Shown: positions 22,993 through 32,720 of the stretch, piece by piece
Numbering within the stretch: the first letter of the stretch is position 1
Layout: each line of letters opens with the position of its first letter
Source of the DNA: Aerococcaceae bacterium DSM 111020
GTDB lineage: Bacteria; Bacillota; Bacilli; Lactobacillales; Aerococcaceae
Assembly: GCA_015863185.1 (NCBI GenBank)
Contig: JACBXP010000007.1
Coordinates: 1 to 64,000, forward strand
Reading direction: 5' to 3'
DNA length: 64,000 nt
The notes under the pieces: generated by a model
Database searches by the model: none
Seen by the model: the letters and a program-made list of their open reading frames with translations, nothing else
What the model was told of the DNA's origin: nothing
Program-made: the position numbers and the translations under genes

Positions 22993-23778
22993 CTATTCGT
23001 TAATAACTGTTTCTTCATCTATTGAGAGAGTATATTGCCATACTTGACCAAATAACCGATATTCATAGCCAATTAAAGGGATAGTAGAACGAATGGGGAA
23101 AGCTTGATTATGAAGATGGCTCATTAATTCGATATGCTGTGGCTGATGATTAATTTCTACCCAACCATCACTAAAAATAAAGTGAGATAGGTGAGGAGAG
23201 GACATGTTCCAATGATAAGGAGTCATCATTTCATAGTAATCCGTCATTTGCCAATCATTATCTTCAAGTTGAGTGATATAATCGCTAATTTCTGTACGAG
23301 ATTGAGACAATAAATATTGTTGAAATTGATTAGTATAATAATCGGAATCAGAAACGATTTGGATGTCAAGCGATGTCTTAGAACTTTCAAAGGGATATGT
23401 TTGCTTGGAAAAAATAGAGACGGTAAAAATATAGAGTTGATCAATTTCACTCGCATTGTTATCTTGTTGGTAAACACCAAATTGTTGATCTTCAAAAATA
23501 GGACTTCCCATTGGAATGCCTGCTAGCAATTGGTGTTTAAAACTTTCTGCCGATTTAAAGAGAGAAACTGATAGATCGTCTTCTTGTGTTTCTAAGTGTG
23601 GAGTAATCATTTGTTCAGCGATCAACAATTGGAGAGATTGTTGATAATAATCTTTTAATAATTGTGCATGTTTTATTTGCATTTGAGTAATTTGCATTAT
23701 TCCCATGTAAACTAAATGACTAATTAACATGAATACAAGAATAATTGGGATTACAAAGCCCTTCCGTCTAGAATGCAT
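22993..23778 (-). CDS. comGG: Competence pseudopilus protein, ComGG position
   Basis: A 261-residue protein with a short basic N terminus and one hydrophobic helix (KGFVIPIILVFMLISHLVY), followed by a soluble domain. It lies last in the comG operon and its start shares one base with the end of comGF. The KGF sequence resembles a prepilin processing site but lacks the usual Glu at +5. ComGG in Bacillus is only about 124 residues; this one is twice as long, so either the family is very divergent here or a domain was added. It is called by position and topology. Confidence 0.7.
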   Translation of the reverse strand: MHSRRKGFVIPIILVFMLISHLVYMGIMQITQMQIKHAQLLKDYYQQSLQLLIAEQMITPHLETQEDDLSVSLFKSAESFKHQLLAGIPMGSPIFEDQQFGVYQQDNNASEIDQLYIFTVSIFSKQTYPFESSKTSLDIQIVSDSDYYTNQFQQYLLSQSRTEISDYITQLEDNDWQMTDYYEMMTPYHWNMSSPHLSHFIFSDGWVEINHQPQHIELMSHLHNQAFPIRSTIPLIGYEYRLFGQVWQYTLSIDEETVINE

Positions 23779-24212
23779 TATGAAGCTCCTGTGAATTTAA
23801 CATAACCATAGAAATATTCTCCATTATCAAATATTAGTTCAATAAAGAGGAAGTCGTCCCATGTGTGTAATTGCCAACTTGCTACCTCAAACAATAAAGG
23901 ATGATAACCTGGAGTGAGATATATTTGGTGATTTTGATGCTTTAAAATTAAATGTTTCTGATCAGAATTTTTAATAAGATAAAGTGAATTTTCATCTACA
24001 TCCCAGACCTCATATTGTTCCAACTCTTTTTCAAGCATAATCAGAAATTGTTGCCAATCAATATCGTGAGAAGAGTGATGAATATTGTAGATTTGTTGAT
24101 AATTCGATACGGATAAATACATTAAATGCATGATCATCGAGACTATTAGTAAACTCATTAACAGTTCAATTAAAGTAAACCCTTTATTCATAATGCTTTG
24201 TTTACCATGCAT
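23778..24212 (-). CDS. comGF: Minor pseudopilin ComGF
   Basis: A 144-residue type IV prepilin-like protein. The cleavage motif is NKG-FTLIELLMSLLIV, with the Glu at +5 and a single hydrophobic helix. Its start overlaps the end of comGE by 11 bp. ATG 24212 and the internal ATG at 24191 are both possible starts; neither has a strong ribosome binding site, which fits coupled translation. The soluble part contains YHPLLFEVASW. Identity as ComGF rests mainly on operon order. Confidence 0.8.
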   Translation of the reverse strand: MHGKQSIMNKGFTLIELLMSLLIVSMIMHLMYLSVSNYQQIYNIHHSSHDIDWQQFLIMLEKELEQYEVWDVDENSLYLIKNSDQKHLILKHQNHQIYLTPGYHPLLFEVASWQLHTWDDFLFIELIFDNGEYFYGYVKFTGAS

Positions 24213-24534
24213 CGATTAATGAGACAATTATCTGAGAGTCATCGGAAAAATACATTGCAGCCTCGTTATCTGATAGATAATAGTCAATCAATTGGATTTC
24301 GTGAGATTCATTATATTGTTGAATAAGATGAATAGTAGGTGTTTCCAATAATTGCATTTGATTTAAATCATAAAAAAGTTGCCATTGTTTTGTTTGTGTA
24401 TTTAAATGATGATAAGTCTGAATGGATTGTGTAAATGCTGGCAGATAGAGTAACATCATACTACTAAAAAGAATAAAACCTACAAGTGCTTCAATCGCAG
24501 TAAAGGCTTGTTTATTCTGAATAATTAAGTACAT
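24202..24534 (-). CDS. comGE: Minor pseudopilin ComGE
   Basis: A 110-residue prepilin-like protein with processing motif KQA-FTAIEALVGFILF (Glu at +5) and one N-terminal helix. The frame opens at GTG 24543, but ATG 24534 has AGGAAG eight bases upstream and is preferred. It overlaps the comGD 3' end by 23 bp. Called by order within the comG operon. Confidence 0.78.
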   Translation of the reverse strand: MYLIIQNKQAFTAIEALVGFILFSSMMLLYLPAFTQSIQTYHHLNTQTKQWQLFYDLNQMQLLETPTIHLIQQYNESHEIQLIDYYLSDNEAAMYFSDDSQIIVSLIDAW

Positions 24535-24967
24535 AACGACCACTTCCTAGCTGAAAATTTAATGATAGTTGTGTTTGAAGATTTTCATGCAGTAATACAA
24601 CACGTCGAAATTGACGAATATGTCCATTAGGTAAATAAGTAATCATGACTTCTTGAGGCAAATACCAGCCCATAGGTAATGAAAGGATAGTTTGGTTAAT
24701 GTCTGAAGATACTGAATAAAAAACAATATGATTACTTATGGGATCAAAATGAATGTCCACTTTAACTTGTTGCAAAATACTTACTTCCTGAGCAAATTTA
24801 ATATGTTTATCTAGTTCAGAAACGAATAAACGATTTGTCGTTGTTTCTTCTATTCTTTGATAAGGAATCTGAAGAGAAAAGACCAGTAAGAGACTAATAA
24901 GGAAAAGAGTTAATAATAGCTCAACCAGGGTAAACCCCTGGCGAGCTGAAGAGAGATTTTCCATCAT
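24512..24967 (-). CDS. comGD: Pseudopilin ComGD
   Basis: A 151-residue prepilin-like protein with the classic ARQG-FTLVELLLTLFLI motif (Gly at -1, Glu at +5) and a soluble C-terminal domain with LPMGWYLPQEV and GSGRYVL strands. It directly follows comGC, with its ATG overlapping the comGC stop. Such minor pseudopilins form the tip of the competence pilus. Confidence 0.85.
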   Translation of the reverse strand: MMENLSSARQGFTLVELLLTLFLISLLLVFSLQIPYQRIEETTTNRLFVSELDKHIKFAQEVSILQQVKVDIHFDPISNHIVFYSVSSDINQTILSLPMGWYLPQEVMITYLPNGHIRQFRRVVLLHENLQTQLSLNFQLGSGRYVLNYSE

Positions 24968-25308
24968 TAATTCGTGGGTATCACTGAATCAATGGGCTGA
25001 TCCGGACTTAAATCGATTAACCGATTGGCTTCTTCTACTTGTTTTGGAGTAAGATACCCAGAATCTGCGAGCATCTGTGTGGTTACACCAGATGTCGAAC
25101 CTTCCACAATCCCATAAGTATTCAATTGTGTCGAGACGATTTCAGTGATATTATCTCGGCCTTGTTCTTCTATACGATCTCTTTGTCCAGAAACATTCGG
25201 GATAATAATGGCCATAAGCAATGCAACCACTACCAACACAATGAGCATTTCAATTAAAGTGAAAGCATTTTTCTTTTTCATTTTTTGATAAGTTTTAATT
25301 TTTTTCAT
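24967..25308 (-). CDS. comGC: Major competence pseudopilin ComGC
   Basis: A 113-residue major pseudopilin. The processing site is KNA-FTLIEMLIVLVVVAL, with Ala at -1 as in streptococcal ComGC and Glu at +5. After the helix comes the typical ITEIVSTQLNTYGI stretch, then a Pro/Gly-rich tail. It would be matured by the ComC peptidase (not in this window) and assembled into the transformation pilus. GGAG precedes the start; comGB lies 11 bp upstream. Confidence 0.93.
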   Translation of the reverse strand: MKKIKTYQKMKKKNAFTLIEMLIVLVVVALLMAIIIPNVSGQRDRIEEQGRDNITEIVSTQLNTYGIVEGSTSGVTTQMLADSGYLTPKQVEEANRLIDLSPDQPIDSVIPTN

Positions 25309-25319
25309 AATTTTTTCTC

Positions 25320-26384
25320 CTATATACCTTCCATAGTTAACATTGGTAACATCATTAATAAATACATTGTCATCACTAAAGCAGCGATTATAATAAATAA
25401 AATAGGTTGAATATATGTAATTTTTTTAGAAATATCATCTAGTAAGTCCTCGAATAATTTATCTGAATAAACTAAACATTTCTGAGCCATCTGACTAGTT
25501 AATTCACCTTGTTGAATAATCAATGGGAAAATGTCTGTAAATAATCCTGAATCTTTCATGATGTCTGGTAAAGGAATACCAGAATTTAAGGCATTTCTTA
25601 GTACAGCACTAATAGCTGTTAGAAAAGGGTCAATAGGGTAATGTTCTAATGTATCGACAATCTGTAACATTGAATAGCCACTACTTAAAAAATTGCCAAA
25701 TTGTTTAGCTACTTTGTAAGTGCAATAATAAGTTGTCCAATAGCGAATGAAAGGGATTTTTTTGTAAAAGTGAAAACGCCTTAATAAAGGTAATCTCAAA
25801 ATATAAAAGTCAAAGATCAGATAGAGGATGAGTAAACTTCCAAATAAAACACCGACTATTTGAGGCAAAAAAGTAAAAAATGTAACGAGCCAACGAACGG
25901 GTGCTTGATTTTGATAAATATCTTCCGTGATAAAACTAGTCACATGTGGTAATAAATAGGCCCGCATTCCAAATAATAAGATAAATAATGCGATTGTCAT
26001 CACGATTGGATAAATCAAAGTTTTAATTATTTTTTGTTGATATGCCATTTTGGTTTCAAGATGCTCACTCACTATACTCAATGAATCGACAAATTTACCT
26101 TGTCTTTGTCCATAAAATAATTGTGCAACTGTGCTTAGTGAAAAACCTAATTCTTGCAGTGTTGTCTCGAAAGGCAATCCAATAAGCATTTGTTCAATAA
26201 TATATTGAAAAGAAGCCTGTTGTTTTGGCATCAGCAGGCACATAAAATCAATGCATTGATTTAAGGAAAATCCTTCTGTTAATAATTCACTGAGCAATTT
26301 CAAAAAATAGACACGATCTTTTTGAGAGAGACGGCGATTATTTTTTCTTAGAACGACTGTATTTATCCATTCAGACCAATTCAT
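25320..26384 (-). CDS. comGB: Competence pilus inner-membrane protein ComGB
   Basis: A 354-residue GspF/PilC-like polytopic protein with three membrane helices (about 120-140, 165-195 and 325-350) and the repeated GspF domains, e.g. LLTEGFSLNQCIDF and FLSSGYSMLQIVD. It anchors the pilus assembly platform. The frame extends to 26417, but ATG 26384 with AGAAGG upstream, overlapping the comGA 3' end by 14 bp, seems the real start. Both options overlap comGA, indicating coupled translation. Confidence 0.9.
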   Translation of the reverse strand: MNWSEWINTVVLRKNNRRLSQKDRVYFLKLLSELLTEGFSLNQCIDFMCLLMPKQQASFQYIIEQMLIGLPFETTLQELGFSLSTVAQLFYGQRQGKFVDSLSIVSEHLETKMAYQQKIIKTLIYPIVMTIALFILLFGMRAYLLPHVTSFITEDIYQNQAPVRWLVTFFTFLPQIVGVLFGSLLILYLIFDFYILRLPLLRRFHFYKKIPFIRYWTTYYCTYKVAKQFGNFLSSGYSMLQIVDTLEHYPIDPFLTAISAVLRNALNSGIPLPDIMKDSGLFTDIFPLIIQQGELTSQMAQKCLVYSDKLFEDLLDDISKKITYIQPILFIIIAALVMTMYLLMMLPMLTMEGI

Positions 26385-27417
26385 AATGCGTGAATGCCTT
26401 CTCATTAATAAACCCAAGAGACCAAGCTCGCCTTAATTCTTTATTCAGTGTCTGATAAGAATCTGTATTAGGGCGTTGTAAATTCAATTCGAGAGCACTT
26501 CCATGAAGAATTTCTAATAAAGCAAGTCTTTGTAAGTCTTTTGGTATATGGGAACAATGTTGCGAGCATTGATGATCACACAATTCACAATAGCGTGGAA
26601 TTAATCGTTGGGATATAATTCCGATTAATGTTTGTGAAAGTTGTTGTGATGTAATTTGTAATTCTTGTAGTCGCCCAAGAACTCCAATCGCATTCTTAGC
26701 ATGAATAGTAGCAATCATTAAATGCCCTGTTAAAGCTCCACGAATAGCCATTCGAGCTGTTTCCTCATCGCGGATTTCACCGATCATTAAGATATCCGGA
26801 TGATGTCTTAATGAGGCTTTAATCAGCACATCATAGGTCACTTGAGAACGTAAATTCACTTCAGTTTGTAAAAAACGTGGCTCGTAAATTTCTACAGGAT
26901 CTTCCATTGTAATCACTTGCAAAGGTTCGTCTTGAATACGCTCTCTCAGTAATTGATAAATCGTTGTCGTCTTTCCAGACCCAACAGGACCTGAAAACAA
27001 AATCAAGCCACTTTTTCTGCGGACAAGTTGCCTTAAAATTGTTTGATTCTTAGGGAAGTAGGTTCTAAATGAGGCTCCATTTGTTCTTGATTGTTTCAAT
27101 ATTCTGATGACTAAAGATTCATATAATTTGACATTTGTTATCGTCGAAAAACGAAGTTCCATCGTATTTCCTGCAACTGTTAAAGCACAGGAACCTGATT
27201 GTGGTTTGCGTCTTTCACCAACATCCATATTGGCAAGAAATTTAAAGTAACTGATTAATCGCTTTCCCCATTCAAAAGAATGTTTATCAAATAAATTTAA
27301 CGCTCCATTAATGCGAAAAAAGCTCTCATAACCATTTTCTCCTGGTAATAGATGGATATCTGAAACACCAGCGTCGTTTGCTTGAGTAATTAATTGTTCT
27401 GCCTCTTGTTCAATCAT
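26371..27417 (-). CDS. comGA: Competence pilus assembly ATPase ComGA
   Basis: A 348-residue GspE/PilB-type ATPase that powers pseudopilus assembly. Walker A is FSGPVGSGKTT (about 141-151), followed by the Asp box VITMEDPVE, Walker B ILMIGEIRDEETA and the His box GHLMIATIHAKNA. A tetracysteine cluster (CELCDHQCSQHC, near 288-299) is the zinc-binding motif of the family. AGGAGG lies upstream. The 200 bp upstream region holds no cin-box (TACGAATA) or K-box that I could recognise, so the competence regulator is not evident. Confidence 0.95.
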   Translation of the reverse strand: MIEQEAEQLITQANDAGVSDIHLLPGENGYESFFRINGALNLFDKHSFEWGKRLISYFKFLANMDVGERRKPQSGSCALTVAGNTMELRFSTITNVKLYESLVIRILKQSRTNGASFRTYFPKNQTILRQLVRRKSGLILFSGPVGSGKTTTIYQLLRERIQDEPLQVITMEDPVEIYEPRFLQTEVNLRSQVTYDVLIKASLRHHPDILMIGEIRDEETARMAIRGALTGHLMIATIHAKNAIGVLGRLQELQITSQQLSQTLIGIISQRLIPRYCELCDHQCSQHCSHIPKDLQRLALLEILHGSALELNLQRPNTDSYQTLNKELRRAWSLGFINEKAFTHYELV

Positions 27418-27628
27418 CTTAACCTCCTTTGGGGCCTAATAATAAATAACCAAAAAAAGACTAATTGGGTAAAATTATCAGGATTTTATTTACTATACTT
27501 GAAAATGAGAGTGTGTTAGAATGAGATTAGCTATGTATTCAATTCAAGTTTGAATAAATAATAAATGTAAGAAAACAGGGATTCTTAATGAATAAACTAT
27601 TCAAATTATTTAAAAAAGGAGAGATGGA

Positions 27629-27844
27629 ATGATTTATAAAGTTAATTATCAAGAAACAAAAAAAGACGCACCACGTCGTGAAAACACAAAAAGTTTATAT
27701 ATCGAAGCAGATTCAATTGCAGATGTACGTCAAAAACTATCAGAAAATACACCATACAATATTGAATTTATACAAGAATTAACAGGTGCTCATTTAGAAT
27801 ATGAGCAAGAAAAAAATCCTGATTATAAGGTTTTGACTTACTAA
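27629..27844 (+). CDS. rpoY: RNA polymerase epsilon subunit
   Basis: A 71-residue protein of the DUF1447/YkzG family, the epsilon subunit of Firmicutes RNA polymerase. [19 protein letters not shown] and RKLSEN-like helices with the YNIEFIQ strand are diagnostic. It shields the polymerase near the downstream jaw, similar to phage Gp2. AAAGGAGAG precedes the start. It lies 1 bp before the RNase J gene, the standard rpoY-rnjA pair. Confidence 0.95.
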   Translation: MIYKVNYQETKKDAPRRENTKSLYIEADSIADVRQKLSENTPYNIEFIQELTGAHLEYEQEKNPDYKVLTY

Positions 27845-27845
27845 A

Positions 27846-29558
27846 ATGGCTGTGAATTTAAAAAATAATGAAGTTGGTGTATTTGCAGTAGGAGGTCTCG
27901 AAGAAGTTGGAAAGAATATGTATGGGGTCCAATTTCAAGATGAGATTATTATTTTAGACTGTGGTGTACTATTCCCAGAGGATGAGCTTTTAGGTGTTGA
28001 TTATGTTATCAATGATTTTCATTACTTGATGGCGAATAGAGACAAAGTAAAAGCACTCGTTATTAGTCATGGACATGAGGATCATATCGGTGGTATTCCT
28101 TATCTATTGAAACAAATGAATGTTCCCATTTATGCTGATCCGTTAGCGAGTTCACTTATTCGTAATAAATTGCAAGAACATGGTTTGTTACGAGATGCAA
28201 AACTCACTGAATACAATGAAGATACTGAGCTTAAATTTGATAAATTAAGTGTGAGTTTCTACAGAACAACCCATAGTATCCCTGAAGCTTATGGTGTTGT
28301 TGTTCATTCACCGCATGGGAATATTATCTTTACAGGTGACTATAAATTTGATTTCACACCCGTGGGTGAACCTGCTAATATTCATCGGATGGCTAAATTA
28401 GGTGATGAAGGTGTCTTACTGATGATGGGGGACTCCACAAATGCAGAAGTTTCGACATTTACAATGTCAGAGCGAATTGTCGGGAAATCCATCAATAATA
28501 TCATTCAAAGTATTGAAGGACGCGTTATTTTTGCAACCTTTGCATCGAATGTGTCACGATTACAACAAGTTGTAGAAACAGCGATACGTACCGGACGTAA
28601 GATTGCCGTATTTGGTCGAAGCATGGAAAATGCATTCAAAAATGGTCGAGAATTAGGATACATTGATGACCATGGCAAAGATGTCATTATTGATAATCGG
28701 GAAATTAATCGTTTTCCAGCAGAAGAAATTATTATTTTATGTACAGGTTCCCAAGGTGAGCCGATGGCAGCCCTTAGTCGTATTGCGAATGGCACACATC
28801 GTCAAATAACCATTCAACCAAATGATACTGTCATTTTTTCAAGTTCACCGATTCCAGGTAACACTATGAGTGTCAACAAGGTAGTGAATCAATTAACTGA
28901 GGCGGGAGCCGAAGTAATCCATGGTAAATTGAATAATATTCATACCTCAGGTCATGGTAGTCAACAAGAGCAATTGTTGATGATGCGGTTATTACAACCA
29001 AAATATTTCATGCCAGTGCATGGAGAATACCGTATGCTTCATATTCAAGCTCAATTGGCGCAAATGGTAGGAATACCTGAAGAGAATACATTTGTTTTAC
29101 GAAATGGTGATATGCTAGCTTTAACGAAAGATAGTGCACGTTATGCTGGTCACTTTGATGCTGAAGATGTCTATGTTGATGGAAGTGGTATCGGCGATGT
29201 GGGGAATATCGTGCTTCGAGATCGGAAAAAATTATCGGAAGATGGTTTAGTAATTGTAACAGCTACCATTGATTACAAGAATAATCAGTTAATTAGTGGA
29301 CCTGATATTATGTCACGTGGTTTTATTTATATGCGTGAATCAGGCGATTTAATTAATGAAATGCAACAAAAATTAAAAGCGGCGATTAATCGTGGCTTGA
29401 ATGAAAATGGAAATAATGTTACCGAACGTATGATTCGTGATATTGTGATTGAAACGATTAAACCATTTTTATTTGACCGTACTCAAAGAACACCGATGAT
29501 CTTACCTGTATTATTAGATATACATAAAGGTGTAAGAAAAAGAATAAAACAAGCATAA
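27846..29558 (+). CDS. rnjA: Ribonuclease J1
   Basis: A 570-residue beta-CASP metallo-beta-lactamase nuclease. The catalytic motif SHGHEDHIGG holds the metal His/Asp residues, followed by TGDYKFD and the beta-CASP motifs (GRSMENAF, CTGSQGEP). The C-terminal domain contains GDVGNIVLRDR. RNase J1 acts as 5'-3' exonuclease and endonuclease in mRNA turnover and rRNA maturation. Length is normal for RNase J1 (about 555). Placement after rpoY supports J1 rather than J2. A terminator follows. Confidence 0.95.
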   Translation: MAVNLKNNEVGVFAVGGLEEVGKNMYGVQFQDEIIILDCGVLFPEDELLGVDYVINDFHYLMANRDKVKALVISHGHEDHIGGIPYLLKQMNVPIYADPLASSLIRNKLQEHGLLRDAKLTEYNEDTELKFDKLSVSFYRTTHSIPEAYGVVVHSPHGNIIFTGDYKFDFTPVGEPANIHRMAKLGDEGVLLMMGDSTNAEVSTFTMSERIVGKSINNIIQSIEGRVIFATFASNVSRLQQVVETAIRTGRKIAVFGRSMENAFKNGRELGYIDDHGKDVIIDNREINRFPAEEIIILCTGSQGEPMAALSRIANGTHRQITIQPNDTVIFSSSPIPGNTMSVNKVVNQLTEAGAEVIHGKLNNIHTSGHGSQQEQLLMMRLLQPKYFMPVHGEYRMLHIQAQLAQMVGIPEENTFVLRNGDMLALTKDSARYAGHFDAEDVYVDGSGIGDVGNIVLRDRKKLSEDGLVIVTATIDYKNNQLISGPDIMSRGFIYMRESGDLINEMQQKLKAAINRGLNENGNNVTERMIRDIVIETIKPFLFDRTQRTPMILPVLLDIHKGVRKRIKQA

Positions 29559-29561
29559 ATA

Positions 29562-29598
29562 AAAAACTCAGCTGATTACAATCATCTGAGTTTTTTTG
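29562..29598 (+). terminator. Intrinsic terminator after rnjA
   Basis: Stem AAACTCAG-TGAT with ATCA-CTGAGTTT around a TACA loop (one mismatch) followed by seven T. Confidence 0.88.
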
Positions 29599-29708
29599 TT
29601 GTATACTCATTGTATTTAATTATCTGGGACCATCTGTATTGGTTTAAGATAACAAAAATATCAGAAAGATTTATTGCTTTCGTTCATCATTGTCCTCGGC
29701 TTTAACCA

Positions 29709-30668
29709 TTAATCTAATGACCAGTCGATAAAAGGGCCTTTTGGTACGATCAAATTAGCATTGATTGTTGGATGGCTACCATAATAATGTGTTTTAATAT
29801 GGCCGAAGTTAACCGTTTCTTTTACTGTTGGTAAATGATAGATTTGACGAGTATAACGCCATAAATTATCATAGTCCCAAATATGACGGAAATTACATTT
29901 GAAATGTCCATAATAGACACTATCAAAACGAACTAAAGTAGTGAAAAGACGAATATCTGCTTCGGTTAATTGGTCGCCGACAAGATAATCTTTACCTTCT
30001 AAGATTTCCTCTAATTTGTCTAAATGATTAAACACATTCGTGACTTCTTCTTCGTAAACATCTTGATCAGTTGCGAACCCTGCTTTATAGACGCCATTAT
30101 TGACATTATCATAAGTTAAATCATTCATTGCGTCAATTTCTGAGCGCAATGCTTCAGGATAGAAATCTCCAGGTTTTGCACCTAAATCGTCGAATGCTGT
30201 GTTCAACATGCGAATAATATCAGATGATTCATTATTGATGATACGGTCTTCTTTTAAATCATATAACACTGGCACAGTAACGCGACCTGAGTAGTCAGAA
30301 TGTGATCTTGTGTAGATTTGATGTAAATAATCTGCATTCATCACCGGATCTTTAATGACACCTTCTGCATCTTCAAAGGTCCATCCATGCTCTAACATAA
30401 TAGGATTGACGACTGAAATAGAAATCATGTCTTCTAAACCTTTTAATTGGCGTACCATATAAACACGGCTAGCCCATGGACAAGCAAGTGACAAATAGAT
30501 ATGATAACGATTTTTTTCGGCAGGTACAGCCGCTTGGCCATCAGGACCTTCTTTGCCGTCTTTGGTAATCCAATCACGAAATTGTGAGTCTTTACGGATG
30601 AAACGGCCACCTGTACTATCTGTGTCATACCATTTGTCTTGCCATTCACCATTTACTAATAAACCCAT
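29709..30668 (-). CDS. Glutathionyl-hydroquinone reductase-like (ECM4/YqjG family)
   Basis: A 319-residue member of the Omega/Xi-class glutathione transferases. The thioredoxin-fold active site is LACPWASR with catalytic Cys63 in CPWA. IINNESSDIIRML is the glutathione-site ESS motif. The C-terminal helical domain contains TEADIRLFTTLVRFD. These enzymes reduce glutathionyl-hydroquinones. In Lactobacillales that lack glutathione synthesis they probably use imported glutathione; no gshF is present in the window. AAGGAGG precedes the start. Single gene. Confidence 0.93.
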   Translation of the reverse strand: MGLLVNGEWQDKWYDTDSTGGRFIRKDSQFRDWITKDGKEGPDGQAAVPAEKNRYHIYLSLACPWASRVYMVRQLKGLEDMISISVVNPIMLEHGWTFEDAEGVIKDPVMNADYLHQIYTRSHSDYSGRVTVPVLYDLKEDRIINNESSDIIRMLNTAFDDLGAKPGDFYPEALRSEIDAMNDLTYDNVNNGVYKAGFATDQDVYEEEVTNVFNHLDKLEEILEGKDYLVGDQLTEADIRLFTTLVRFDSVYYGHFKCNFRHIWDYDNLWRYTRQIYHLPTVKETVNFGHIKTHYYGSHPTINANLIVPKGPFIDWSLD

Positions 30669-30797
30669 AATGTCCTCCTTTATTATTTAGAATTCGTAAT
30701 AATTATACACTTAATGACGAACCAGTTCAAATATTATGCAAGAACTTGCATAACACGCTATACTTATTATAATATTAATAATAAAAGGGAGGCTGTA

Positions 30798-31304
30798 ATG
30801 CACAAACAGGTTACAACCAAATTACGATTGACTAGCATATTAACAGACTGGTTAGTGATGAATGTCGGTTTATTATTAGGAATTGTCTTAATCCTGATAT
30901 TCAATCTTATTTATCGACTAATAACGGGGAATTATTTGGCCATGACATTGAATCATTTTTTATTGATTTTTATAGTGTATTTACCATGGATTGGACTGCA
31001 TATTTGGTTTGATATGACAAAAAATGGTTCTTTAGGCAAACAACTCTTTCAATTAATATTACATTATAATCATTCTGGGATATTAACAATAATCATCAGA
31101 AATTTTCTTAAATGGGCACCCATTTTTACAATAATTTCTACGATGATTTTTATCATTATGACTTATCCTCATCGTTTTGCATTGGGGATAATGATAGGCA
31201 GTCTTATTTGGATTATTGCTAATTTTATTGTATTAATGACCACGAAAGGACAATGGCATCTAATTGATAAAATCGTCGGAACAAGGGTGATAAAAGCCAC
31301 ATAA
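30798..31304 (+). CDS. RDD family membrane protein
   Basis: A 168-residue membrane protein with four hydrophobic helices and RDD-type landmarks: RLTSILTDWLVM near the N terminus (the Asp of the family name), then KNGSLGKQLFQLILH, and the C-terminal DKIVGTRVI. RDD proteins are poorly characterised and are sometimes linked to ion exchange. The frame extends upstream to 30714, but ATG 30798 has AAGGGAGG and gives the family-typical start. The L,D-transpeptidase gene follows after 15 bp, so the two are likely cotranscribed. Confidence 0.82.
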   Translation: MHKQVTTKLRLTSILTDWLVMNVGLLLGIVLILIFNLIYRLITGNYLAMTLNHFLLIFIVYLPWIGLHIWFDMTKNGSLGKQLFQLILHYNHSGILTIIIRNFLKWAPIFTIISTMIFIIMTYPHRFALGIMIGSLIWIIANFIVLMTTKGQWHLIDKIVGTRVIKAT

Positions 31305-31319
31305 CTGAGGGGGTTGACG

Positions 31320-32705
31320 ATGAAAAAGGTGAAGGATAATTTACCAAAAAGTTGGTGGATTATTATTTTATTGATTGCTCTGGTTCTGGTTTATTTGTTT
31401 GGAGTCTTTTATTATCGAAATCATTTTATTGCAAATACTGTTGTGGGTTCGACGAGCATTGCTGGACGAACAGTTGATTCTGCAGTGGAAAAAATCAATC
31501 AAGAATTAGAAAATTATGAAATAACTTTAACTGAAAATAATGAATCGTTAGGTTTTATAGAGTTAGGTCAATTGGATGCTAAAATAACAGATGAATCTGC
31601 ATTAAGAGAGGCATTAGCAAGTCAGAATCGTTACACCTGGCCGATAGCAATGTTCAGTCGAAAAGTAATTGATTCCGATACCTTAATCCATACAGATGAT
31701 GGACTCATTGCAGGATTAATGGAAGCTTTAAAGATTCAAAATGAAGACCGCTCGTCTTCAACAAATGCAATGATACAAAAAGATGACCAACAACTTGTGG
31801 TTATTCCGGAAACTTACGGCAATCAAATTAGTCTGGATTCTCTCAAACAAACATTAGCACATCAATTTATGTTGGATGAACCAGTATTACCTTTAGAAAA
31901 TGCTTATGTTCAACCAGAAATAAAGAATGATAGTCCTGAATTAAAAGCACAAATGGATTACGTGGAAAAAATGGCGCAGACGAAAATAACAATGCTCTTT
32001 GATAATAATGAAGTGACAGTTCCCCAAGAGTTAGTGGCTTCTTGGGTGCTACTTGACAATCAAGGTCAGCCGTCAGTCAATGTTGAAGGCATTGAAAGTT
32101 ACTTATTAGAAGTGAACCGAGAATATGCGCAATTATTTATGCCTCATAATTTTCAAAGTACCTATCAAGGCATGGTATCAGTTAATCCAGGGACTTTAGG
32201 TTGGTATATTAATCGTTTTACGGAAGCTGAAAATATAGCCACTTTGATTCGTGAAACAGGAGATCATCAATATGAACCGCATATTGAAGGGTATGGCTAT
32301 GGATTGAATGGTTCTATTGGCGATACTTATGTTGAAGTAGATCTTACTCACCAAATGATGCTTATCTATATTGATGGAGAACTTGTTTTAGATACACCCA
32401 TCGTATCAGGAAAGATTGGGGCTAATACAATTCCAGGTGCTTATCAAGTTTGGGAAAAGTTAGAGAATACAGATTTAACAGGATATGATCCTACTCGTAA
32501 TCGTAATTATGTTCAACCTGTTGATTATTGGATTGCCTTTGATGATCAATTACAAGGGATTCATGATGCGAATTGGCAACCTTATTTTGGTGGAGACGCA
32601 TATTTGACCGGAGGTTCTCTAGGATGTATTAATACGCCACCTAGTGTCATGTCAACAGTCTATGACTTAGTCAGTGTAGGAATGCCAGTATTGGTGATTG
32701 AATGA
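31320..32705 (+). CDS. Membrane-anchored L,D-transpeptidase (YkuD domain)
   Basis: A 461-residue cell wall enzyme. Residues about 12-35 form an uncleaved N-terminal anchor. Residues 45-320 carry the putative peptidoglycan-binding repeats usual in this group, and the C-terminal about 130 residues are the YkuD domain, with GIHDANW (His) and GGSLGCINTP holding the catalytic cysteine (about residue 436). It makes 3-3 cross-links or attaches proteins to peptidoglycan, and is insensitive to most penicillins. ATG 31320 is chosen over TTG 31314 because GAGGGGG then has proper spacing. A bidirectional terminator lies behind. Confidence 0.92.
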   Translation: MKKVKDNLPKSWWIIILLIALVLVYLFGVFYYRNHFIANTVVGSTSIAGRTVDSAVEKINQELENYEITLTENNESLGFIELGQLDAKITDESALREALASQNRYTWPIAMFSRKVIDSDTLIHTDDGLIAGLMEALKIQNEDRSSSTNAMIQKDDQQLVVIPETYGNQISLDSLKQTLAHQFMLDEPVLPLENAYVQPEIKNDSPELKAQMDYVEKMAQTKITMLFDNNEVTVPQELVASWVLLDNQGQPSVNVEGIESYLLEVNREYAQLFMPHNFQSTYQGMVSVNPGTLGWYINRFTEAENIATLIRETGDHQYEPHIEGYGYGLNGSIGDTYVEVDLTHQMMLIYIDGELVLDTPIVSGKIGANTIPGAYQVWEKLENTDLTGYDPTRNRNYVQPVDYWIAFDDQLQGIHDANWQPYFGGDAYLTGGSLGCINTPPSVMSTVYDLVSVGMPVLVIE

Positions 32706-32720
32706 TATAGATTTTTTAAA

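Noticed and set aside
27418-27628. Competence regulator site (cin-box or K-box) before comGA
   Set aside because: No TACGAATA-type or AAAA-N5-TTTT motif was found; a different regulator may act, but nothing supports a call.
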